A stretch of 16,199 nt of DNA from an uncultured Oscillospiraceae bacterium (lineage in GTDB: Bacteria > Bacillota > Clostridia > Oscillospirales > Oscillospiraceae): contig CAJUQS010000110.1 of NCBI GenBank assembly GCA_910588365.1, positions 1 to 16,199 of the forward strand. Direction: 5' to 3'. The position numbers and the translations under genes are program-made. Positions 1 through 6,598 of this stretch are shown piece by piece (within the stretch, counting starts at the first letter, position 1; every line of letters begins with the position of its first letter). The notes under the pieces were generated by a model. It had not been told where the DNA came from, did not search any database, and worked only from the letters and a program-made list of their open reading frames with translations.

Positions 1-159
1 AGCCTGTTTAATATCTCAGCGTGTGCGGATTGGCGAGATAGATTTTTTGCCCTGCAAGGCAAAAAGCCGCAGCAATCCTGACGGATTGCAAGGATTTTTA
101 ACGCAGTCAGGGCGGAAAATATGCCGCCAAGGCGGGCGCGTGGAGATGTTAAACAGGCT
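1..159. repeat. Branched inverted-repeat element (dispersed-repeat type)
   Basis: Positions 1-17 and 143-159 are inverted copies with a single mismatch (a G.T pair), giving a 17-bp outer stem. Inside lie three smaller hairpins: 44-51 with 58-65 (8 bp, 6-base loop), 72-78 with 83-89 (7 bp, TGAC loop) and 111-115 with 124-128 (5 bp). An alternative pairing of 49-54 with 108-113 also exists. No coding potential is supported. The layout resembles a non-autonomous repeat or a structured RNA element downstream of the minus-strand GNAT gene ending at 226. The 15-mer at 150-164 recurs inverted at 3611-3625. The left end coincides with the window edge, so the element may be longer. Confidence 0.6.
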
Positions 160-225
160 CTCAGAGGCGGGATACTATTTGACAGGAGGAATTATGCCTC
201 CCCTTGAATCCGGCGTACAGGATGT

Positions 226-702
226 TCATTGGCGCAGATAGTATCCGGATTCCACCCCGTCCTCTGTGAAGGACTCCTCCCGGTGAAACCCGTTTTTCTC
301 CAGCACACGGATAGAGGCGGCGTTCTCAGAGAAGGTGAACGCGCCCACGCGCTCCAGGCCGAACCGCTCCCGGAGCTCCGCCAGAAACAGCCCCAGGGCC
401 CTTGCGGCAATGCCCCGGCCCCAGAGCGCTGTCTCAAAGACGCAGTAGCTGACCATGGCCTGGGGATCGCCGGACCGGTCCATGCAGTAACACCACACGT
501 CCCCCACGTACTGCCCGTCCGCCCGGATGGTGCGGCCGAAGCTCTCCGCGCCGGGCTCCCGGGTTTTCCGGAAGTCCGCCAGAGCCTCCTCCAGGGTCCG
601 GGCCTTCTGGGGCAGAAATCTTTGGATGGCGGGGGAGCGGGTCCGCTTGAAATAGACCGCGGCGGTCTCCGCCGTGCGCTCCCCCAGAGAAACCCGCATC
701 AT
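226..702 (-). CDS. GNAT family N-acetyltransferase (RimJ/RimL-like), second gene of pair
   Basis: A 158-residue GCN5-related N-acetyltransferase, expected to move an acetyl group from acetyl-CoA to an amine on a protein or small molecule; the substrate cannot be read from sequence. The acetyl-CoA loop is seen around residues 90-100 (LWGRGIAA, matching the R/Q-x-x-G-x-G/A pattern). It is followed by the typical C-terminal N-A-A-S-I-R-V-L-E-K-N-G-F motif near 127-139. The start at 702 is chosen because its ATG overlaps the TGA of the upstream GNAT gene (ATGA, 702-699) and has GGGAG about 8 bases ahead. A longer upstream reading frame exists, but it runs through the neighbouring gene and is not supported. 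Translational coupling with the upstream GNAT is likely. Confidence 0.85.
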   Translation of the reverse strand: MMRVSLGERTAETAAVYFKRTRSPAIQRFLPQKARTLEEALADFRKTREPGAESFGRTIRADGQYVGDVWCYCMDRSGDPQAMVSYCVFETALWGRGIAARALGLFLAELRERFGLERVGAFTFSENAASIRVLEKNGFHREESFTEDGVESGYYLRQ

Positions 703-1217
703 ACCTGCTCCCTTCTCACGCCGAAGACCAGGTGGGGCATGTCCACGCCGTAGTAGTGCTTGACAAAGGAGCCACGCAGGGCCATTCCGTTTCGCAGCGC
801 CACGCGCTGGGAGGGGAAATTGCTGTCCCGGATGATGGAGTACACCTCCGGGAAGCCCAGGACGCGAAAGGCGTAGTCCCGGCAGGCGATGGCCGCCTCG
901 GCGGCAAAGCCGCGGTGCCACCGGTCCTTTCGGAACTGATAGCCGACCTCCGGCACCTGCCGCCCCGCCCAGTCCTGCCAGGTGAGGCCGCACAGGCCGA
1001 TGAAATCCGATGTCTCCTTCTCGATCACCGCCCAGAGGCCGAAGCCGTCCTGGGCGTAGCGCTGGAGATTCCGGTCCAGCCACTGCCGGACCTCCTCGTC
1101 GGTGAAGCCGTGCTCATAGGCGTACATCACCGCCGGGTCCTTCAGAATCCTGCCCATGGACGCCAGGTCCCCCTCCTCCAGCTCCCGCAGCGCCAGCCGC
1201 GCTGTCTCCAGAACCAT
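699..1217 (-). CDS. GNAT family N-acetyltransferase (RimJ/RimL-like), first gene of pair
   Basis: A 172-residue acetyltransferase of the Acetyltransf_3 (RimJ/RimL) type. The N-terminus M-V-L-E-T-A-R-L-A-L-R is the classic first strand of this group. The acetyl-CoA-binding loop is W-H-R-G-F-A-A-E-A (residues 100-108), and the late motif S-N-F-P-S-Q-R-V-A-L-R-N-G-M spans 132-145. The ATG at 1217 has GGGGAG eight bases upstream. It is the first gene of a two-gene unit, and its stop codon overlaps the start of the second GNAT. The two proteins share a family but are clearly different in sequence, so they are paralogues rather than a recent duplication. The substrate is unknown. Confidence 0.88.
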   Translation of the reverse strand: MVLETARLALRELEEGDLASMGRILKDPAVMYAYEHGFTDEEVRQWLDRNLQRYAQDGFGLWAVIEKETSDFIGLCGLTWQDWAGRQVPEVGYQFRKDRWHRGFAAEAAIACRDYAFRVLGFPEVYSIIRDSNFPSQRVALRNGMALRGSFVKHYYGVDMPHLVFGVRREQV

Positions 1218-1252
1218 GTTTGTTATCTCCCCTCTATCTGTAGATCCCGCTT

Positions 1253-1281
1253 ATTGTACTATAGTTTACCGATTCCCGCAA
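1253..1281 (-). promoter_or_regulatory. Predicted sigma-A promoter of the GNAT pair
   Basis: On the minus strand, TTGCGG (1281-1276), a 17-base spacer and TACAAT (1258-1253) fit the vegetative consensus. The expected transcription start near 1246 gives a leader of about 30 bases before the ATG at 1217. An overlapping TATAGT just upstream could serve as an alternative -10. Confidence 0.5.
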
Positions 1282-1434
1282 CTGCAAATTCTGAGCGCAG
1301 CGTTTTATATAGCAAATGGACAGGCAGGCGACGTGGCGGTGAAATGCCGGGCGCCGGCGGGCTGGCTGACGTTCCCGGCAAAGCGGGCGGATGGGCCGTC
1401 CCTCTTTGCTGAACCGCTCCCCGTGTGACCTATA

Positions 1435-1601
1435 CAAAGTGGTCCAGTGAAAGATTTTGCTTAGAGTACCAATGGTTCTGTCACTTGACCAGGGTGGTCA
1501 AGTGACAAGAAAACAAACCGGTGAAACGCTTTCACTGGACCACCTGGTCAAGTGAAAAAACCCTTGTGCCGCAGCGGTTTGCGGTTCACTTGACCACTTT
1601 G
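1435..1601. repeat. Six-copy alternating inverted motif array (A-B-B'-C-C'-A' palindrome)
   Basis: The 10-mer GGTCAAGTGA, or its variant GGTCCAGTGA, occurs six times in alternating orientation: 1441-1450 (+), 1481-1490 (-), 1496-1505 (+), 1532-1541 (-), 1546-1555 (+) and 1586-1595 (-). The outermost copies extend to a 17-base inverted match with one mismatch (1435-1451 with 1585-1601). The second and third form a perfect 12-bp hairpin with loop AGGGT (1479-1490 with 1496-1507). The fourth and fifth form an 11-bp stem with one mismatch and loop ACCT. Copies one and four also match exactly over 15 bases (1439-1453 with 1529-1543). The whole can fold as a stem with two side arms. Function is unknown: operator array, structured RNA or mobile-element end are all possible. 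Confidence 0.75.
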
Positions 1602-1682
1602 CGTCTCTCTGACGGGGGAGCATCAACGCGGACGCGGGGCTGCCGCAGCGCCCCGGCCCCCTCGCGCCGCTTTTGGGGCACA

Positions 1683-1718
1683 CAGAGGCGGGCGGGGAAT
1701 TTTCCCCGCCCGCCTCTG
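1683..1718 (-). terminator. Long GC-rich hairpin, possible terminator of the redox operon
   Basis: A perfect 17-bp stem (1683-1699 with 1702-1718) sits about 50 bases downstream of the polyferredoxin stop. The stem centre is AATT-rich, but no run of T follows on either strand, so it is a weak match to an intrinsic terminator. It may instead protect the 3' end of the transcript. Confidence 0.45.
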
Positions 1719-1766
1719 GCTGTCTGTGAAACAGGCTCCCAGGCCAGACCGCCCGCTGCCCGCACA

Positions 1767-2687
1767 TCAGGTTTCCTTCAGATTTTCCCCGTTCGACGGC
1801 TTTGCGCCGCACGAAAAACCGGACGTGATCGCCCCCGCCGGGCAGACGGACCGGCACTTCCCGCAGCGGATGCACTCCGGGCTGTCCAGGTTCTTCGTGA
1901 CCTCCACCTCCATCGGGCAGGCCCGCTCGCACTGCTTACAGCCCACGCACTTGCTCTGATCCAGGTGCATCTGGAAAAAGCTGAAGCGGTTGAACAGCGC
2001 GTAAAACGCGCCCAGGGGGCAGAGATACCGGCAGAACGGGCGGGGGATCACCATAGACGCCGCCGCAACCGCGGCCAGTACCAGGGCCTTCCAGCTGAAC
2101 AGCGCGCCGGCCAGCTTCCGGAGGGCCGGATCGGCAATCATCAGGGGGATGCCGCCCTCCAGCGTTCCGGCGGGGCAGACGTACTGGCAGAAGTAGGGCG
2201 GCGTGACGCCCGTCCCGGTCACGGCAAAGGCGGGGAGCAGGAGCACCAGCACCAGCAGGACGATGTACTTGAGATACCGGGCGGGCCGGTCGAGCTTCTT
2301 CGGGACCCTCCTCTTGGGAACGGGGATTTTATGGAGCAGGTCCTGTACCAGCCCGAAGGGGCACAGCAGACCGCAGACCACCCGGCCCAGGACGACGCCG
2401 AACAGCATCATCATGCCCAGCACATAAAACGGGAAATGGCGCTTCGCCCCGCCTGCCGCCGCCTGGAGGGCCCCGATGGGGCAGGCCCCCAGCGCGCCGG
2501 GACAGGAGTAGCAGTTGAGGACGGGGACGCAGACGGCCTTCGTCCCGCCTGTGAAGATCCGCCCCTTCTGAAACCCGGCCATGTACCCGTTCACCAGGAC
2601 GGCGGAGACGAGCTGCACGGCCCGCTGAAACGAGAGCCGTTTTTTGCCGCCCCTGGCGTTCACCCGATCCCGATGCATTCCAGACAT
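1767..2687 (-). CDS. Membrane 4Fe-4S polyferredoxin (NapH/YccM-like)
   Basis: A 306-residue integral membrane iron-sulfur protein that probably carries electrons across or along the cytoplasmic membrane. Visible features in order: a Cys cluster at C53, C59, C62 and C69; CxxxCP pairs C105/C109, C167/C171 and C219/C223 next to hydrophobic segments (about 87-104, 140-158, 200-213); and a C-terminal bacterial ferredoxin domain with two full CxxCxxCxxxCP sets (C247-C257, C272-C282). The CxxxCP pairs beside membrane helices are typical of the NapH/CcoG-like group. It is the last gene of an operon behind a TlpA-like lipoprotein and a small CXXC protein, overlapping the latter by 28 bases. This suggests it supplies electrons to an exported thiol relay (inference). 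ATG 2678 is an alternative start with a slightly better-spaced GAGG. Confidence 0.85.
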   Translation of the reverse strand: MSGMHRDRVNARGGKKRLSFQRAVQLVSAVLVNGYMAGFQKGRIFTGGTKAVCVPVLNCYSCPGALGACPIGALQAAAGGAKRHFPFYVLGMMMLFGVVLGRVVCGLLCPFGLVQDLLHKIPVPKRRVPKKLDRPARYLKYIVLLVLVLLLPAFAVTGTGVTPPYFCQYVCPAGTLEGGIPLMIADPALRKLAGALFSWKALVLAAVAAASMVIPRPFCRYLCPLGAFYALFNRFSFFQMHLDQSKCVGCKQCERACPMEVEVTKNLDSPECIRCGKCRSVCPAGAITSGFSCGAKPSNGENLKET

Positions 2688-2806
2688 ATCCTCACCGCCT
2701 TTTGCAGGACCTCCAGGTGCTCCCCTCTCAGCAGGCCGGCGGCAATCAGGACCGCCGCCAGCCCCAGCAGGCCGGCTCTCACAAACAGAACAGACTTACT
2801 TCTCAA
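2660..2806 (-). CDS. Small CXXC membrane protein, CD1871A family
   Basis: A 48-residue protein that is easy to miss because it starts with TTG and overlaps both neighbours. TTG 2806 lies inside the last codons of the TlpA-like gene with GGAG 7 bases ahead; the stop lies 28 bases inside the polyferredoxin gene. One hydrophobic segment (about residues 11-26, A-G-L-L-G-L-A-A-V-L-I-A-A-G-L-L) is followed by R-G-E-H and a C-terminal R-I-C-L-E-C-I-G-I-G. The single helix and the C-L-E-C-I-G-I-G ending fit the family annotated as CD1871A family CXXC motif-containing protein, recalled from memory without a database check. The CXXC pair could be a redox or metal site in a relay with the two flanking genes. 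The molecular function is unknown. Confidence 0.78.
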   Translation of the reverse strand: MRSKSVLFVRAGLLGLAAVLIAAGLLRGEHLEVLQKAVRICLECIGIG

Positions 2807-3419
2807 GGCTGATCTCCGCCTTTCCGCTCCCCTCCAGTACGGCGTTCACCGCCGCCAGGAATGTCCCGGACAGGTCCTCCTGCCCGCCGATGACGGCATC
2901 GGCCACCATGCCCTCGCCGTCCACAAACACGGTGGTGGGGGTGTACATGAGGCTCCGGCTCAAATCCAGAAGATCACCGCTGCCGGAGATCAGGGTGACG
3001 CCCTCGAATCCGGCCTTCTCCAGGACCTCCCTGGCCGTGTCCTCGTTGCCGTTCCCGTCCAGGCAGACGGTCACCAGCTGCACGTTGTCCGGCAGAGCTC
3101 CGGCGAACTCCGCCAGATCGGGCATCTCCACAATGCAGGGACCGCAGCTCAGGGCCCAGAAGTTGATCACCGTCACGTCTTTGGCCATGATGTCGTCCTG
3201 GGTGAAGGTGCCGCCGTCCAGGGTCCCCGCCGTAAAGGAGGCCAGGGTGCCCAGACCGGTGCCGGCATCCTGCCCGTCCTGGGCGGTGTCTTCACTCTGC
3301 GCCGTATTTTCCGGCTGGGCCGTGTCCGCAGGCTGTTCGGGCGCGTTCCCGCCGCCGCAGCCGGCCAGCACTCCCAGCGCCAGGATGGCGCTCAACGTCA
3401 TGGCAAGTAACCTTTTCAT
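2796..3419 (-). CDS. TlpA-like thiol-disulfide oxidoreductase lipoprotein
   Basis: A 207-residue exported thioredoxin-fold lipoprotein. The N-terminus M-K-R-L-L plus a hydrophobic core ends in lipobox L-A-G-C (Cys21 would be lipidated). A low-complexity acidic/Gln linker runs to about residue 55. The redoxin domain follows, with active site S-C-G-P-C (C92, C95) and the cis-proline region Y-T-P-T-T-V-F-V (P161). The residue before the first active Cys is Ser rather than the usual Trp, which may change its redox potential. Start 3419 is preferred over ATG 3425, because AGAGGG then lies 8 rather than 2 bases away. It is the first gene of an operon with the CXXC protein and polyferredoxin. Likely role: reducing disulfides outside the membrane (inference). 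Confidence 0.88.
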   Translation of the reverse strand: MKRLLAMTLSAILALGVLAGCGGGNAPEQPADTAQPENTAQSEDTAQDGQDAGTGLGTLASFTAGTLDGGTFTQDDIMAKDVTVINFWALSCGPCIVEMPDLAEFAGALPDNVQLVTVCLDGNGNEDTAREVLEKAGFEGVTLISGSGDLLDLSRSLMYTPTTVFVDGEGMVADAVIGGQEDLSGTFLAAVNAVLEGSGKAEISLEK

Positions 3420-3518
3420 TATCATAACCCTCTTTTTGATGATTTGATGGAGTGTACATCCCTGCCAAAATGGCACAGGTCCGTCCGCTTTGGCATCCAT
3501 ACCGGCTCCACCTCATCC

Positions 3519-3546
3519 ATTATACATCCTGCGGAGCAAATCGCAA
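3519..3546 (-). promoter_or_regulatory. Predicted sigma-A promoter of the redox operon
   Basis: On the minus strand, TTGCGA (3546-3541), a 16-base spacer and a perfect TATAAT (3524-3519) precede the TlpA-like gene. The expected start near 3512 leaves a leader of about 90 bases, which has no clear riboswitch-like fold. Confidence 0.6.
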
Positions 3547-3610
3547 GGGCCAAGTGCAGCGGGGCGATGCCGGAGTTCGCCGCCTTTGAGGAGCGTCCGT
3601 GGCGTACGCC

Positions 3611-3625
3611 CTGAGAGCCTGTTTA
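3611..3625. repeat. 15-bp copy of the element-1 terminal sequence
   Basis: CTGAGAGCCTGTTTA here is the exact reverse complement of positions 150-164, the right end of the branched repeat at the start of the window. Only the tip is present; the matching opposite arm is not seen nearby. Confidence 0.5.
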
Positions 3626-3645
3626 TAGCAATCATCAGAATTCCT

Positions 3646-3685
3646 GGCAAAAGCCCGGGAGCCAAGCAGCTCCTGGGCTTTTGCC
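3646..3685 (-). terminator. Intrinsic terminator after queA, probably bidirectional
   Basis: A 17-bp stem (3646-3662 with 3669-3685, one G.T pair, 6-base loop) carries AAAA on one side and TTTT on the other within the stem base. This is the usual design of a two-way terminator. It lies 28 bases beyond the queA stop and upstream of the redox operon promoter. Confidence 0.7.
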
Positions 3686-3712
3686 GTGTTTGACCCTCCC
3701 GGAGGAATGACG

Positions 3713-4753
3713 CTATCCCACAAACATCGCATCCCCAAAGGAGAAGAACCGGTACCGCTCCCGGACGGCCTCCTGATAGGCCGCCAGCACGTGCTCCCGC
3801 CCGGCCAGGGCGGATACCAGCATGATGAGGGTGCTCTCCGGCAGGTGGAAGTTGGTGATCAGCCCGTCCAGGACCTTGAAGCGGTAGCCCGGATAGATGA
3901 AAATCTTTGTCCAGCCGGCCTTGGCCTCCATGCTCCCGTCCTCTGCCGCCCAGCTCTCGATGGTCCGGCAGGAGGTGGTGCCCACGCAGATCACCCGTCC
4001 CCCCCGGGCCTTGGTGCGGTTGATGAGGTCCGCCGTCTCCTGTGGGATGACGCAGTACTCGCTGTGCATGTCGTGGTCCGTAATCTCCTCCTCCTTCACC
4101 GGGCGGAAGGTTCCCAGACCCACGTGGAGGGTCACATACCCGGTGGACACCCCCATGGCCTGGATCCGCTCCAGCAGCTCCGGGGTGAAGTGGAGGCCCG
4201 CCGTGGGGGCGGCGGCGGAGCCGGATACCCGGGCGTAGACGGTCTGGTACCGCTCCCGGTCCTGGAGCTCCGCCTTGATGTAGGGCGGCAGGGGCATCCG
4301 GCCCAGCCGCTCCAGGACCTCCAGGAAGATGCCCTGATAGGAGAAGCGGACCAGACGGTTGCCGCCGGCCGCCTCGCCGGCCACCTCGCCGGTCAGCTCG
4401 CCGTTCTCCCCGAAGGAGACGCGGGCTCCCGTCCGCAGCTTCTTTCCCGGGCGGACCAGACACTCCCAGACGTTGTCCCCGCGATCGATGAGCAGCAGCA
4501 CCTCGCAGGCCCCGCCCAGGGTTCCGTCCCCGCGGATCCGGCTGCCCAGCAGGCGGGCGGGCAGCACCCGGGAGTCGTTGAGGATGAGGCAGTCGCCGGG
4601 GCGCAGCAGATCGGGCAGCTCATAAAAATGCCGGTGGGCCCACCGGCCCGTCTCCTTGTCCAGCGTCAGCAGGCGGGAGCCGTCCCGCCGCTGCAGCGGC
4701 GTCTGGGCAATCAGCTCGGGGGGCAGATCAAAATAAAAATCATGTGTTTTCAA
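3713..4753 (-). CDS. queA: S-adenosylmethionine:tRNA ribosyltransferase-isomerase QueA
   Basis: Transfers and rearranges the ribose of S-adenosylmethionine onto preQ1 in tRNA to form epoxyqueuosine, the penultimate step of queuosine synthesis. The 346-residue length matches the family (about 340-356). Conserved blocks: the N-terminal F-D-L-P-P-E-L-I-A-Q, N-D-S-R-V (59-63), A-A-P-T-A-G-L-H-F-T (181-190), H-V-G-L-G-T-F-R-P-V (210-219), G-T-T-S-C-R-T-I-E-S (258-267) and T-N-F-H-L-P-E-S-T-L (300-309). The frame is open far upstream, but family alignment fixes the start at TTG 4753, five bases after the stop of the SpoIID-like gene. GGAAAGGA lies about 14 bases ahead, inside the upstream gene, so translation is probably coupled. 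No tgt or other que gene is visible in the window. Confidence 0.95.
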   Translation of the reverse strand: MKTHDFYFDLPPELIAQTPLQRRDGSRLLTLDKETGRWAHRHFYELPDLLRPGDCLILNDSRVLPARLLGSRIRGDGTLGGACEVLLLIDRGDNVWECLVRPGKKLRTGARVSFGENGELTGEVAGEAAGGNRLVRFSYQGIFLEVLERLGRMPLPPYIKAELQDRERYQTVYARVSGSAAAPTAGLHFTPELLERIQAMGVSTGYVTLHVGLGTFRPVKEEEITDHDMHSEYCVIPQETADLINRTKARGGRVICVGTTSCRTIESWAAEDGSMEAKAGWTKIFIYPGYRFKVLDGLITNFHLPESTLIMLVSALAGREHVLAAYQEAVRERYRFFSFGDAMFVG

Positions 4754-4758
4754 CGTCT

Positions 4759-6411
4759 CTATTGAATCCTTTCCAATGTAATTCCCGTGAAATAAAAGTC
4801 CAGGATCTCCTCGTACGGCTTCCCCAGCTCCGCCATGGCCTTTGCGCCATACTGGCTCATGCCTACGCCGTGGCCCCAGCCGGTGCCGGTGATGGTGATG
4901 CCGTTTCCCGCGGCGGCGGACGGCTGCAGTTTGGATGTGCCGGAGGCGGTGACGGCGTAGGCCGCCTCCCCGCTGTAGGCGGAGGAGCCGCTGCCGGAGA
5001 GGAGATAGGCCCCGCTGAGCCCTGCGAGGGGGGAGCGGCCGTCGTTGACAAACAGGCCGCCTCCGCCGCCGGAGATGGTAAAGCGCATACTCTTCGCGCC
5101 CAGCACCCAGCGGCAGTCCTGCCGCTCCAGCTTCACCGTCCGGCCCGCCGTGTCCCGGATGATAATCTCCGCCGCGTTTCCCGAGGGGGTGGTCCGGGAG
5201 ACATATGCGCCGCACACCGTACCGATGCTGTAGCCCTTGTCCCGCAGGAGCCTGGACAGCTGGCTGTAGGTGTAGGTGATGGTATAGGCGTAATCGGGTA
5301 TGTCGGTGGTCCCCTCGTAGGGGTCCTCCTTCCCCACCAGATAGGGTACGGCGCCGGACCACACGTTCTCCGGGCTCTCCGACGCGCCGCCGTTGCTGGA
5401 GCAGAAGTAGGTTTCCGCATATTTGCCGCCGTACATGGCCACAACGCCCGCCGTCTCCTCCACCGCCCGGTCCGTCAGATCGCTGGCCAGCCCGGTCCCC
5501 CGGTAGACCTGGCAGTCCGTGGTGGCGCACACGTCGAAGCGGGCGCTGTCATAGTGCCTGCTGGGCAGCAGGGCGTATGTCCGGGCACAGACCGCCTGGG
5601 CCTTCAGGGCCTCCAGGGGCCAGGAGGGGCTCATCTCGTAGGGCAGAACGCCCTTGACGTAGCTGTCCAGCTCCACCACGTTGATGACGTCGATGTTCCC
5701 GCCGGCGCTGCGGCGGAACTCAAAGCCGCCATACCAGGTACAGCCGTTGAACCCGGTCTCCGCCCTCTCCCCGCCGCCGTCGGGCTGGATGCCCAGGTGC
5801 CGGCCGCCGGAGCCGTCAAAGGAGAAGAGGATGGTGTGGGATACGGCGTCCGTCACCGTCACGCCGGCGGCGCTGGGCCCCACGGCGGCTCCCCCGGCGC
5901 TGCGGACAGCGCCGGAGCCATCGGTCCAGGAGAAGGCGGCGCGGGCGGCCGCCTCCGCGGCGCTCCGGGAGGTGAAGCTGCCCGTCCGGACCCGGTAGCG
6001 GCCGTCCGCGAAAGCGGGGAAGGCGTCCGGGAGCTGCCGCGCCGCCTGGGCGGCCTCCTCAAAGGAGGGGAAGGCGGCGCTGAGCTGGACGTGGTACCCG
6101 CCAAGCACCGCGTCCGTCCGGGCGGGCCGGCTCTGGCAGTACTTCCCGCCGCTGACGTAGATGGTCCCGCCGGCGGTTACGGCGATGTTCTCCTGCGCCA
6201 GCCGGCCGATCTGGTGAAAGGCCCGGCTCTGCTCATCAAACCACCCCAGCCGGTAGCCGGATCCCCGGACGTTTTGCATCCCGGCGGAGTAGAGGGCCTG
6301 CTCGCCATAGCAGAGCCCCACCTTCAGTATGTCCTCCGCGGCGCGGGCAGAAACGGTCAAAGTGACCATCGTTAGCATACAAAGGAAAAACGTGCGCAAA
6401 AAGATCTTCAT
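4759..6411 (-). CDS. Secreted SpoIID/LytB-domain protein (putative peptidoglycan lytic enzyme)
   Basis: A 550-residue exported protein. Signal peptide about 1-24 (cleavage after A-R-A). Residues 105-165 look like a SPOR-type glycan-binding region (two G/V-x-x-G-S/A-F strands with a Ser/Ala/Glu helix). The SpoIID domain spans about 240-545. It contains L-P-Y-E-M (E259, matching the catalytic glutamate of SpoIID), then H286, C295 and C300, which resemble the His/Cys zinc ligands described for C. difficile SpoIID, and the late motif G-T-G-W-G-H-G-V-G-M-S-Q-Y-G-A (509-523). SpoIID cleaves denuded glycan strands during engulfment; this longer protein may act there or in vegetative or spore wall remodelling. 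GGGGAGG lies five bases before ATG 6411. It is the first gene of an operon with queA. Confidence 0.88.
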   Translation of the reverse strand: MKIFLRTFFLCMLTMVTLTVSARAAEDILKVGLCYGEQALYSAGMQNVRGSGYRLGWFDEQSRAFHQIGRLAQENIAVTAGGTIYVSGGKYCQSRPARTDAVLGGYHVQLSAAFPSFEEAAQAARQLPDAFPAFADGRYRVRTGSFTSRSAAEAAARAAFSWTDGSGAVRSAGGAAVGPSAAGVTVTDAVSHTILFSFDGSGGRHLGIQPDGGGERAETGFNGCTWYGGFEFRRSAGGNIDVINVVELDSYVKGVLPYEMSPSWPLEALKAQAVCARTYALLPSRHYDSARFDVCATTDCQVYRGTGLASDLTDRAVEETAGVVAMYGGKYAETYFCSSNGGASESPENVWSGAVPYLVGKEDPYEGTTDIPDYAYTITYTYSQLSRLLRDKGYSIGTVCGAYVSRTTPSGNAAEIIIRDTAGRTVKLERQDCRWVLGAKSMRFTISGGGGGLFVNDGRSPLAGLSGAYLLSGSGSSAYSGEAAYAVTASGTSKLQPSAAAGNGITITGTGWGHGVGMSQYGAKAMAELGKPYEEILDFYFTGITLERIQ

Positions 6412-6437
6412 GGAACCTCCCCTATGAGATAAAACGG

Positions 6438-6466
6438 TTGACAGGGTGTAAAAAATATGGTATGAA
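6438..6466 (+). promoter_or_regulatory. Sigma-A promoter of asd with extended -10
   Basis: A perfect TTGACA (6438-6443), a 17-base spacer and TATGAA (6461-6466), the latter preceded by TG plus one base (6458-6460). Transcription from about 6473 would give a leader of roughly 126 bases before asd. The leader ends in six T's (6576-6581) directly before the AGGAGG ribosome site. Confidence 0.65.
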
Positions 6467-6598
6467 AATACGGTAAATCGCGCCGCAGACCCCGGGCGCT
6501 GTCATATAGTATACATGGGGGACGGAAAATTTTCAACCCAGGAATCGACAGTTTTCCCACTCCCACTGCTGCCAATTTTTTCAGGAGGTACCAAGATT

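Larger units (their letters stand above)
1218..1766. other. Gene-free intergenic stretch
   Basis: No open frame here has a convincing ribosome site or recognisable protein. From right to left it holds a long hairpin (1683-1718) beyond the polyferredoxin stop, the six-copy alternating motif array (1435-1601), a stretch with no visible structure (1282-1434), and the promoter of the GNAT pair (1253-1281). Confidence 0.7.

Noticed and set aside
194..241. A 15-codon plus-strand frame with AGGAGG and a TTGACA-like box upstream
   Set aside because: Very short, overlaps the end of the minus-strand GNAT gene, and no recognisable product; best seen as chance or a gene-start remnant.
1435..1601. Reading the repeated 10-mers as a CRISPR array
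   Set aside because: Repeats alternate in orientation and are only 10 bases long, spacing varies, and no cas gene is present.
1521..3410. Long plus-strand open frame of about 630 codons
   Set aside because: Antisense to the polyferredoxin and TlpA-like genes, whose motifs are clear; a high-GC shadow frame.
3520..3738. Small minus-strand frame upstream of the redox operon
   Set aside because: No ribosome site, spans the queA terminator and the operon promoter, and no recognised motif.
4744..6375. Plus-strand open frame of 543 codons opposite the SpoIID-like gene
   Set aside because: Shadow of the SpoIID-domain gene; composition (Gly/Ala/Val-rich, no motifs) fits antisense of high-GC coding DNA.
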